Below are positions 50,334 through 57,309 of a stretch of 64,000 nucleotides of DNA, piece by piece. Numbering within the stretch: position 1 is the stretch's first letter; every line of letters begins with the position of its first letter. Made by a program: the position numbers and the translations under genes. The stretch is taken from IMG/VR virus record IMGVR_UViG_3300046506_000220, positions 1-64,000 of that record; one strand, given 5' to 3'. The DNA is from a virus. The notes beneath the pieces were generated by a model. That model had not been told where the DNA came from and made no database searches. It was given only the letters and a program-made list of their open reading frames with translations.

Positions 50334-50594
50334 ATGTCACCAGACTCTCTGGTTCGCTTCATCGAGGCCAGGAACGCGGCCCTGCGCACGCTCGACCTGA
50401 ACTGGGCACGGCGGACGGTGCCGTATGTGAACGACGAGACGCTGCTCGTGACGCTGCATAAAACCCGTTACGACTGCACCATGATCGAGGATCACTTGCG
50501 CCTTGAAAGTGCTGAATGGCTGCGTGCGCGCGGCTACAAGGCCCTCGGCGGGGTGCCGCTGCTGCCGCCCGGCGAGCTGCCACGCGGCGTGTGA
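50334..50594 (+). CDS. Unknown small protein
   Basis: 86 residues; LVRFIEARNAALRTLDLNWARRTVP, then CTMIEDHLRLESAEWLRARGYKALGG. ATG 50334 follows GAGGTGTGACC. Last gene before the RelBE-type pair. Confidence 0.65.
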   Translation: MSPDSLVRFIEARNAALRTLDLNWARRTVPYVNDETLLVTLHKTRYDCTMIEDHLRLESAEWLRARGYKALGGVPLLPPGELPRGV

Positions 50595-50643
50595 GTGTTC
50601 CTGTAAAGGCTCACCTATAGCGTGTGATCAGCGCTCCTGTGGT

Positions 50644-50673
50644 GTAGTATGCTATACACGTATAGCATACTAC
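50644..50673. promoter_or_regulatory. RelBE-type operator palindrome
   Basis: A perfect inverted repeat with 13-bp arms (GTAGTATGCTATA and its complement at 50661-50673) around CACG, 15 bases before the antitoxin ATG. TATA-containing words inside it can serve as the -10 region. This is the expected autoregulatory site for an RHH antitoxin. Confidence 0.82.
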
Positions 50674-50688
50674 CGTTGGGAGGTTCCC

Positions 50689-50913
50689 ATGCTTGCAATC
50701 CGGCTCCCCAGGGAGATCGAGGAGCGTCTTGATGCGCTGGCAGCCGCCACAGGGCGCACCAAAACCTTTTACGCCCGTGAGGCGATCCTGGAATACATCG
50801 ACGATCTGGAAGACCTCTACCTTGCCGAACATGAGCTTGAGGAAATCCGCGCCGGGCGCAGCATCCCCATTCCACTTGAAGATGTGATGAAGCAGTATGG
50901 TCTGGCGGATTGA
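50689..50913 (+). CDS. RelB/RHH-type antitoxin
   Basis: 74 residues: LAIRLPREIEERLDALAAATGRTKTFYAREAILEYIDDLEDLYLAEHELEEI is a ribbon-helix-helix dimer module followed by the toxin-binding helix. ATG 50689 has GGGAGG eight bases upstream. It neutralises the toxin encoded by the overlapping next gene and should repress through the palindrome. Confidence 0.88.
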   Translation: MLAIRLPREIEERLDALAAATGRTKTFYAREAILEYIDDLEDLYLAEHELEEIRAGRSIPIPLEDVMKQYGLAD

Positions 50914-51169
50914 GTTGTCGGGGCTGGCACAGAAAAATCTGCGCGCCCTCGATCATGGAGCCGCAGACCGCATCCTGCGATATCTCACCGATCGGGTTGC
51001 CAGGCTGGACGACCCCCGCAGCATCGGCGACCCGCTCAAAGGCGCGAAGCTCGGCGAGTTCTGGAAGTATCGCGTGGGCGACTACCGGATCATCGCCGAC
51101 ATTCAGGACCACGCGTTGTGCATTCTGGTGGTGCGGATCGGCAACCGCCGCAAGGTCTACAGGCAATGA
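50897..51169 (+). CDS. RelE/ParE-type toxin
   Basis: 90 residues with VWRIELSGLAQKNLRALDHGAADRILRYL, GDPLKGAKLGEFWKYRVGDYRIIADI and LVVRIGNRRKVY, the standard RelE plan including the basic C-terminal end. It overlaps the antitoxin gene by 17 bases. Probably an mRNA interferase stabilising the element. Confidence 0.9.
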   Translation: MVWRIELSGLAQKNLRALDHGAADRILRYLTDRVARLDDPRSIGDPLKGAKLGEFWKYRVGDYRIIADIQDHALCILVVRIGNRRKVYRQ

Positions 51170-51179
51170 CACTCACACC

Positions 51180-51425
51180 CTACTGGGCCGTGCTGGGTGC
51201 CGGGGGCACGCGGCCCTCGCAGCTGGCAATGAACTCCTTCATCGCGACCAGCATGTCCTCGCGCCGCGCATTGCTGATCCAGTTCATCCGGCCGCCCTGG
51301 ATCACCTCCAGATCAAACACCAGTAACGCGAAGCCGTAGCCTTCGAAAATCTCGGAAAGGGCCTGCGCGACCGAGTTCATTGTGTTGTGATGCTTCGCCT
51401 GAATCGGTGCCTCATTCTGGTCCAT
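51180..51425 (-). CDS. Unknown, last gene of replication operon
   Basis: 81 residues (MNSVAQALSEIFEGYGFALLVFDLEVIQGGRMNWISNARREDMLVAMKEFIASCEG). AAGGGAGC precedes ATG 51425. The segment resembles small phage proteins with a helix-strand pattern. It converges with the RelE gene, and no terminator is seen in the short gap. Confidence 0.7.
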   Translation of the reverse strand: MDQNEAPIQAKHHNTMNSVAQALSEIFEGYGFALLVFDLEVIQGGRMNWISNARREDMLVAMKEFIASCEGRVPPAPSTAQ

Positions 51426-51645
51426 GCTCCCTTCTCCCTGAGGTGACTGCCCTGATCTCGATCTCAAAGCGCGGCACGCCATCAACCGTGACCACGTGCG
51501 TTTCGCCCACGCCGATGTACTCGATGATCGCCTTGATGCAATCGCTCGTGACATCGACGGCGCCACGGTGAAACGTGTTGCCCGCCCGGTTCGTGTGCCC
51601 CGCCTTGATGCGCTTCGTGAGCGCGGTGCAGGCGACGTGGATCAT
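51412..51645 (-). CDS. Unknown small protein
   Basis: 77 residues (HVACTALTKRIKAGHTNRAGNTFHRGAVDVTSDCIKAIIEYIG). ATG 51645 follows AGGAGCCGTC and overlaps the end of the MazG-like gene. Confidence 0.68.
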   Translation of the reverse strand: MIHVACTALTKRIKAGHTNRAGNTFHRGAVDVTSDCIKAIIEYIGVGETHVVTVDGVPRFEIEIRAVTSGRREHGPE

Positions 51646-51932
51646 GACGGCTCCTGAGGGGCGATGAGCGGGTCCAGCCCGCGCGCGTGACGCCACTCGC
51701 GCACCGATGCGTCACCATCGAGCACGACGCGGGCGGCCATCACGGCGGTCTGCACGGCCTCCTTGCGCACCCTGGCAGCGCTCTCGTCGAACACGGCCTT
51801 GCACAGTTCGCCAAACTCTTCCGCAAGTGCAATGGTCATGACCCGGTCGCCGGGAAATTTCGCCCGCGCGAGGCGCAACTCGGCACGAACCTCGTTGAGG
51901 AAAATCTTCACCTCGTCATCATCGCGGATCAT
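51642..51932 (-). CDS. MazG-like nucleotide pyrophosphohydrolase
   Basis: 96 residues. The helix ALAEEFGELCKAVFDE supplies the E38-E39-x-x-E42 metal motif of the all-alpha NTP-PPase family, and KEAVQTAVMAARVVLDGD is the second helix. In the second helix the usual ExxD is replaced by a less typical Glu58...Asp72 arrangement, so activity is uncertain. Phage MazG relatives hydrolyse nucleoside triphosphates or alarmones during infection. Confidence 0.65.
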   Translation of the reverse strand: MIRDDDEVKIFLNEVRAELRLARAKFPGDRVMTIALAEEFGELCKAVFDESAARVRKEAVQTAVMAARVVLDGDASVREWRHARGLDPLIAPQEPS

Positions 51933-52116
51933 TCGAACCGTCCTCCTCTTCGTCGGGTATCACCCCCCGTTGCGGGTAGAGATCAGCTGCTACCTCGGTG
52001 CGCAGCACTTCAACAAAACGGAGCAATGACTCCTCGTCAAACTCGATCGTGCCGTCGCTATAAACGATGGCGTATTCGCTGGCGAGTTCCAGGATGTCCT
52101 GTCTTGGGTCGCTCAT
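51919..52116 (-). CDS. Unknown acidic protein
   Basis: 65 residues (DPRQDILELASEYAIVYSDGTIEFDEESLLRFVEVLRTE...DEEEDGSNDPR), starting at ATG 52116 inside the end of the preceding gene. Confidence 0.65.
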   Translation of the reverse strand: MSDPRQDILELASEYAIVYSDGTIEFDEESLLRFVEVLRTEVAADLYPQRGVIPDEEEDGSNDPR

Positions 52117-52400
52117 GCTGCTTCCTCGTCGTAATGGGCGAACGCATGCCACACATACAGCCCGCCGTGCTCGAAGAAGGTCGACACATAGTCACCCGCA
52201 TCCGGTGGCACATCGTGGCCGGTGCCCACGATGTTCACCGTGACCGCCTGCTGGTCCCCGGTATCGACCAGTGCGCGGTCCAGCAGCACCCAGGCGAAAA
52301 AGTCGCCGCTCTGCCAGTCCACCCTCTCGACCAGCGCCCCTGGTGGCAGCATCAGCTGCGTAGCACCCAGCTCAACCGGGTACTTGTAGATCGTTTGCAT
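52113..52400 (-). CDS. DUF7352-like protein
   Basis: 95 residues. QTIYKYPVELGATQLMLPPGALVERVDWQSGDFFAWVLLD...VNIVGTGHDVP matches a small, widespread beta-rich phage protein family of unknown function. ATG 52400 follows GGGGGTCGC. Confidence 0.78.
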   Translation of the reverse strand: MQTIYKYPVELGATQLMLPPGALVERVDWQSGDFFAWVLLDRALVDTGDQQAVTVNIVGTGHDVPPDAGDYVSTFFEHGGLYVWHAFAHYDEEAA

Positions 52401-52454
52401 GCGACCCCCATCGGTTGCTGACACACGTAATGCTCGGCCTGTATCGGCTCTCCT

Positions 52455-52802
52455 TCAATAGATTTCAGCGGGCGCGGTGAACCACAGGCGCCTGGGCACA
52501 CCCCCGGCGACGGGCAGCGCGTACTGGATCAGATAGTCCTGATCCTTCTTCTGGGCCATCGACAGCTCGCCCGCATCGTGCCGCGCGCGACACAGGGCCA
52601 GCCGCTCCAGATCCCGCTCAAGCCAGCGTGACTCGCCGGGGCGCTTGCGCGCCACGATGAACCCGTACAGCTTCGGATCGCCCCAGCCGGCGAGCGGCAG
52701 CGTTCGCATGACCTGCACGACATGTTCGAGCGGGGTGTCCAGACGCGCGGCGATCAGCACAGGCGTGTAATTCAGCTCCAGTAACGACCTGATGGTTTCC
52801 AC
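52455..52802 (-). CDS. Unknown, HTH-like N-terminus
   Basis: 115 residues from a GTG at 52802, six bases after GGAGG. ETIRSLLELNYTPVLIAARLDTPLEHVVQVMRTL resembles a helix-turn-helix; the rest (DLERLALCRARHDAGELSMAQKKDQDYLIQY) is helical. A regulatory role is possible. Confidence 0.6.
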   Translation of the reverse strand: METIRSLLELNYTPVLIAARLDTPLEHVVQVMRTLPLAGWGDPKLYGFIVARKRPGESRWLERDLERLALCRARHDAGELSMAQKKDQDYLIQYALPVAGGVPRRLWFTAPAEIY

Positions 52803-52821
52803 GATCAACCTCCATGCGCAC

Positions 52822-53148
52822 CTACGCCAGCTCAAAAAAATACGTTTCCTTTCCGTCGGGCAGCTTCACGCGCACGGGCGACAGGTTGAACAGGCCACCC
52901 GTCGTGTAGTTGCACGGGCCGTTGCCCTTGCCTCGCGCGAACGCATCGCGTGGCTCGCCCTCGCGGTAGCGGCCGATGCACGAGAAGGCGACGGCACCCT
53001 CTGGCGCACCGGCATCGCGCCAGTCCTCAGTCGCGGCCTCAAACTTGCACAGCGGGCACACAAAGCGCCATTTCAGCGGATCCGCACCGAAGCGCCGCAC
53101 CGCCTCAGCCTTGAAGTCTTCCAGCGTGGTTTCGCGGATCTGGCTCAT
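52822..53148 (-). CDS. VVA0879-family protein
   Basis: 108 residues. RFVCPLCKFEAATEDWRDAGAPEGAVAFSCIGRY with a CxxC and further Cys (GPCNYT) matches the VVA0879 family, small zinc-ribbon-like proteins of phages and mobile elements; function unknown. Confidence 0.8.
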   Translation of the reverse strand: MSQIRETTLEDFKAEAVRRFGADPLKWRFVCPLCKFEAATEDWRDAGAPEGAVAFSCIGRYREGEPRDAFARGKGNGPCNYTTGGLFNLSPVRVKLPDGKETYFFELA

Positions 53149-53152
53149 GGCT

Positions 53153-55174
53153 TCAGGCCATCAGAGGAAGGCTGAACACGTGATCCGCAACCGGTCGCTT
53201 GTGGGTCACGACGATGACCTGCCTGATGGTCTCTTTCAGCCGCTGCAGACACTCGGCGGTGTAGCACGCGCGCTCCTCGTCCATTGACTCGTCGAACTCG
53301 TCGGCCATGAACACACTGAACACGCCGTTGGTGAGCACCTGCCCGAGACCGATGCGCAGCGCGAGGTTGGCCACCGCCTTGCCTGAACCGGAGAGCGTCT
53401 GCACCTGCTGGCCGTCGACCGTGATGTTGAAATCGTCATCCACCACGATCGAGCTGCGCGCGCCCCCCGTCATCTGGTTCATCAGCAGTGAGGCCACCTT
53501 GTTGAGCGACGGAATCAGGAACGACTTGATGACCGTCTTCGCCTCCGCGATCGCCGCCTTCGCGTTCGCGTAGTCGTCGGCACGGGCAACCAGCCCGTCG
53601 TGCTGCGCCCGGTCAGCCTCCCAGGATTTCACAGCCGCTTCGTACGCGTTATGCGCCTGCTCATAGGCGCGCGACACCACCAGCCGCTCGTCCAGCTCAC
53701 TGAGTGTCTGCTCGACGCTCGCCAGCTCGGCGATGCGCGCTTCGCGCGCGGCCAGCTTCTCGAAGAACTGCTCGTAGGACATCAGCTGCGCGCCGTACGC
53801 GAGCAGCTCGCCGTCAAACTGCTGGCGGGCCTTGAGGTCGGCCGAACGGTCAGGGGTGTTTTCAATCGCCTCGGCCAGCGTCCTGACCGATGCTTCGGTG
53901 TCGCTTATCTCGGCCGCAAGCTGGCCGATCTCGAGCTTCAGCGCCTCGATCTGCTGCGCGAGGTCCGCCCGGTAGGCCTCGATCAGGCCCTGCGTGTGGG
54001 TGACGGCCTGTTCCAGCTCCGCGCGGCGCTCGATGTTGCCCAGCAGCGCGCGCTGGTTGCGCAGGAACTGGCGCGTCAGCTCCGGCGCCGGGGTCTCGGT
54101 GACGTCGGCGTACGCTTCGAGTGCGGCGCTCGCAAGCGGCCAGTGGTGGTCGCACTTCGGGCACACGTGCTCGCCCTGCCCGAGCAGCTTCTGCCTGGCG
54201 ACCCACCGCTCGTGCATGTCCCAGTGCGCCTCAACCACGTTGATGCCGGCTTCCTGCATCTCCGGCATCGGCAGCCCGGCGAGCTGCTGGGTGATGCGCG
54301 CCAGATCCATGTCAAGCATCGAGCGGCCATCGCGCTCGGCGTCAAGCTTCTCCAGCCCGGCGCGCTTGCGGTTCAGTTCGGCCGCCTGGCCGGCGAGCAT
54401 GCCCTCCAGCGTCTTCTTCGACGTGATCAGGGTGCTGCGGCTGTCGAGCAGCCCCTGCAGCGTCCCGGCGGTTTCGGTGATGGCGCAGACAGGCTCGACC
54501 GGTTTCAGCGGCTTGTGGGCCACCATACCGCGCAGCTGATGCAGCTCCGCGACCAGTTCAGCCGTCGTCGTGCGTTTGAGCGCGAGCGTCGTGCTGCTCT
54601 CGTAGCCTGACGGGATGGCGGGCTGCACAGGCTCGCGCAGCACGCTCGCGAGGCCTTCGGCCTGGCGGCGGAACGTGAGCGACTTCTCGTTGAATTCCTT
54701 GACCATGTCATCGAGCACCGTCAGGCCAATGGTCTGGTCGACGATCTTCTTGCGCTCGGCGGGCTTCGCGTCCGAGAGCTTCTCGATCTGCCCCTGCAGG
54801 CAGGCGTTGGCCATCGTGAACACGTCGAAGTCGTAGCCGAAGATCTCCTTCATCTTTGCGTTCACGGGCTTGGTGCCCGTCGCGACGTCCTGCTCGCCGT
54901 CGTTGAGCACCCGGATGAGCTTCGCGTTCTTCACCGTGCGCACCACGCGGTACATCATCTCGCGCACGACGAACTCAAGCGTCACCTCCAGCTTTTTGTA
55001 ATCCTCGACGGCGCCGCGCAGCGCCACGGTGCCCCACAGGGCGAACAGGATCATCTCCAGCGTGACGCTCTTGCCGCTCTCGTTCTTGCCCGTGATGGCG
55101 GTCTGGCCAGTCTTGAACTCGAACACCGAGTTCGCGTGGCGATAGCCGTTCCTGATATGCAGTCTGTTAAGCAT
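53153..55174 (-). CDS. Rad50/SbcC-like exonuclease subunit (T4 gp46 type)
   Basis: 673-residue ABC-type ATPase. Walker A GKNESGKS is at residues 29-36, Q-loop CLQGQIEKLSDAKPAER, two long coiled-coil arms with the zinc hook CPKC at 338-341, the signature LSGSGKA near residue 600, and Walker B VFMADEFDESMDE. It pairs with the nuclease encoded just upstream to resect DNA ends for recombination-dependent replication. Start ATG 55174 overlaps the stop of that gene. Confidence 0.93.
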   Translation of the reverse strand: MLNRLHIRNGYRHANSVFEFKTGQTAITGKNESGKSVTLEMILFALWGTVALRGAVEDYKKLEVTLEFVVREMMYRVVRTVKNAKLIRVLNDGEQDVATGTKPVNAKMKEIFGYDFDVFTMANACLQGQIEKLSDAKPAERKKIVDQTIGLTVLDDMVKEFNEKSLTFRRQAEGLASVLREPVQPAIPSGYESSTTLALKRTTTAELVAELHQLRGMVAHKPLKPVEPVCAITETAGTLQGLLDSRSTLITSKKTLEGMLAGQAAELNRKRAGLEKLDAERDGRSMLDMDLARITQQLAGLPMPEMQEAGINVVEAHWDMHERWVARQKLLGQGEHVCPKCDHHWPLASAALEAYADVTETPAPELTRQFLRNQRALLGNIERRAELEQAVTHTQGLIEAYRADLAQQIEALKLEIGQLAAEISDTEASVRTLAEAIENTPDRSADLKARQQFDGELLAYGAQLMSYEQFFEKLAAREARIAELASVEQTLSELDERLVVSRAYEQAHNAYEAAVKSWEADRAQHDGLVARADDYANAKAAIAEAKTVIKSFLIPSLNKVASLLMNQMTGGARSSIVVDDDFNITVDGQQVQTLSGSGKAVANLALRIGLGQVLTNGVFSVFMADEFDESMDEERACYTAECLQRLKETIRQVIVVTHKRPVADHVFSLPLMA

Positions 55175-56168
55175 TGCGCATCTCCTGATACCTGCCGAGC
55201 ACTTCACTGCCCACCTCACCACTCACGCCGTGCTTCGTCAGGCACCGGCCCAGGATGTCCATCATGTCGAACGACTCGGTCTGCATCGAGATGTCGACGA
55301 AGTCCTCGCCGTTATCTGCAATCGGCTTGGTGGTCACCGCCCACGCATCGACCTCGAAGTCGATCTGCTCACCGGGCCTGAGCGCCACGCGCACCGCCAT
55401 GTCGTGGAACCGCCCGGGCGAAGCCGCAAGCGCCTCCTTCAGCTCGTCGAGCGTGAGCGTGACGTAGACGTTGCCCTCCGGATCCTCGCCGTGCGCGTAC
55501 GGCTGCAGGGAGCCGGGAAACAGCACGCGCACGCCGTCGATCATCTCGTCATAGGGGCGATGATCGTGACCGCTCACCACCACCTTCGTGTACGGGCGCA
55601 GCTCGAACAGCGGGATCGCGTTGTGCGGGTTCTCGTCGAATGTCACGCGGTCCCAGTGGCCGACCACGAGGTCATATTCCCTGTAGCCCTCGTTGCCCAG
55701 CTCGCGCGCCATCTCCTTCGAGTTCCTGAACGGGTGCCACGGCAGCACGCCCACGCGCAGGATGCCGTGCTCGATGACGGTCAGCTCGTCCTTGACCACG
55801 ACGATGTTCGGCATGCTGTCCAGCAGCTCGTAGAGCAGATCGAAGGAACTGGCCTTGTCCGAGTCGCGTGACGCATCATGGTTGCCGCGCACCAGCACGA
55901 ACCACGTCTTCGGGCGGCGGATCGCCGCGTCGCGGTACGCGATTGCGACCTTCAGCACGATCTCGGGCGCGACCACGTACGAGTTGAAGATGTCGCCCAG
56001 GCAGATGTTCATGTCGACCTCGGCGTCCAGCTCGTCCCTGAACTGGGCGAACTGGGCGGCTTCGCGCTCGCCGCGGCGGTGCAGCGGCACGCCCGTCTGG
56101 AATGACAGGCCGAGATGCGGGTCGCCGATGAACCCGATGGTCCGTTCCTGCAGAGTGATTGTTTTCAT
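55167..56168 (-). CDS. Mre11/SbcD-like nuclease (T4 gp47 type)
   Basis: 333-residue calcineurin-like phosphoesterase. Motifs in order: GDPHLG (Asp16, His18), CLGDIFNSY, RGNHDAS, VVGHWD and SGHDH, which bind two manganese ions. Forms the nuclease half of the resection complex with the Rad50-like protein. Confidence 0.93.
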   Translation of the reverse strand: MKTITLQERTIGFIGDPHLGLSFQTGVPLHRRGEREAAQFAQFRDELDAEVDMNICLGDIFNSYVVAPEIVLKVAIAYRDAAIRRPKTWFVLVRGNHDASRDSDKASSFDLLYELLDSMPNIVVVKDELTVIEHGILRVGVLPWHPFRNSKEMARELGNEGYREYDLVVGHWDRVTFDENPHNAIPLFELRPYTKVVVSGHDHRPYDEMIDGVRVLFPGSLQPYAHGEDPEGNVYVTLTLDELKEALAASPGRFHDMAVRVALRPGEQIDFEVDAWAVTTKPIADNGEDFVDISMQTESFDMMDILGRCLTKHGVSGEVGSEVLGRYQEMRNA

Positions 56169-56215
56169 GTTGTGTGGTGGTGTGGTGGTGAAAGTGATGG
56201 TGGTGGTGGTAAAAC

Positions 56216-56797
56216 TCAGGCGTCCGGATCCGGATGCGGCGTCGAGTGCGCCTTCGCCGCAAGCAGGACCTTGATCTGGTGCACCACGTCGAAGAGCGCG
56301 CTGTGCGCATCGCCCTCAAACGGAATGAGCCGCTCGAACGGCGGCGGATCATGCGGAAAGTACCGGCCGCGCAGGAACGAGTTCATGTCGTTCACGTCCC
56401 GGTAGTAGAACGGGTTGGGCAGCGCGAACTGCCTGCAGTAGCTCTCGATGAACGGGTACTCGAAGTGACTCGGCTTGGCCCACAGGCGCAGGCTGTCGTT
56501 GGCGGGGTCGATGCCGGCGCGTGCCCATTCGACGAACGCCTGCATCACCACCTCGGGCTTTTCCGAGCGCTCGAAGATGCTGCGCAGGATGTGGCTCTTG
56601 TCCTTGAGCCACCACTCGCGTGTGCTCTCATCGAAGAACCGGCCGTGCGGCATCATCAGGCAGCGGTCGAACATGACGGGTGAGATCTCACCCGACTCCA
56701 TGTCAAAACGCACCGCTGCGATCTGGATGATCGCGGTGGTTTCAGGTGATGTCCCCGTTGTCTCCAGGTCCACCATCGCGTTAAGCATCTTAGTCAT
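56216..56797 (-). CDS. DnaQ-like 3'-5' exonuclease
   Basis: 193 residues. MVDLETTGTSPETTAIIQIAAV is exonuclease motif I (DxE), a central FEYPFIESYC segment lies in motif II position, and GDAHSALFDV is the motif III His/Asp pair, giving a DEDDh enzyme of the T4 DexA-like type. The chosen ATG 56797 overlaps the stop of the upstream nuclease by eight bases. It may proofread or degrade DNA or RNA ends. Confidence 0.82.
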   Translation of the reverse strand: MTKMLNAMVDLETTGTSPETTAIIQIAAVRFDMESGEISPVMFDRCLMMPHGRFFDESTREWWLKDKSHILRSIFERSEKPEVVMQAFVEWARAGIDPANDSLRLWAKPSHFEYPFIESYCRQFALPNPFYYRDVNDMNSFLRGRYFPHDPPPFERLIPFEGDAHSALFDVVHQIKVLLAAKAHSTPHPDPDA

Positions 56798-57239
56798 TTC
56801 GTTGAACCAGTTGAGAGAACATTCTTGAATGTTCAAGTTTGTAGGGTTCAAGTTCAACCCAGCGTACTGACTTTGCATCGTGCTGGATAAATACCCGAGC
56901 CGGGACGACATACCATTGAGGGACGCTCTCGCGTCTGATCCAGAAGTAATACATGCCATCCGCCGCAATAACCTGACGGCACGCGGCCCACTGCGCCTTC
57001 CTGATCATTGAAAATGAAAATGAAGGTTCACTGAGGGTGCTTTTCACTTCGGAGTAAAACGTGTAGCCATCCCAGGTGACAAGATAGTCAGCGGGCTGGG
57101 CATCCTTGAAGGACGCGGACACGCCCGACTCGCCACGCACATGCGCGGTGTCGGTCAGGCGCTGGACGTACGCGCGCTTTCCGAAAGGTGCGAAGAAGGA
57201 AACGAATTCCGACTCCGCATCTTTCCAGATGCTCGTCAT
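56790..57239 (-). CDS. PD-(D/E)XK nuclease, resolvase-like
   Basis: 149 residues from ATG 57239. The QPADYLVTWDGYTFYSEVKST segment contains the Asp...Glu-x-Lys active site, and the surroundings (small, basic, in a recombination operon) suggest a Holliday-junction resolvase or a structure-specific nuclease. A longer frame to 57335 lies inside the polymerase end and lacks a ribosome-binding site. Confidence 0.72.
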   Translation of the reverse strand: MTSIWKDAESEFVSFFAPFGKRAYVQRLTDTAHVRGESGVSASFKDAQPADYLVTWDGYTFYSEVKSTLSEPSFSFSMIRKAQWAACRQVIAADGMYYFWIRRESVPQWYVVPARVFIQHDAKSVRWVELEPYKLEHSRMFSQLVQRND

Positions 57240-57309
57240 TTTCTTTGTGTTTACCGTGGTGGTGGTGTACGCAAAGTATAGCGAGCGTGAACCGTTTCGG
57301 TATCCTTTT

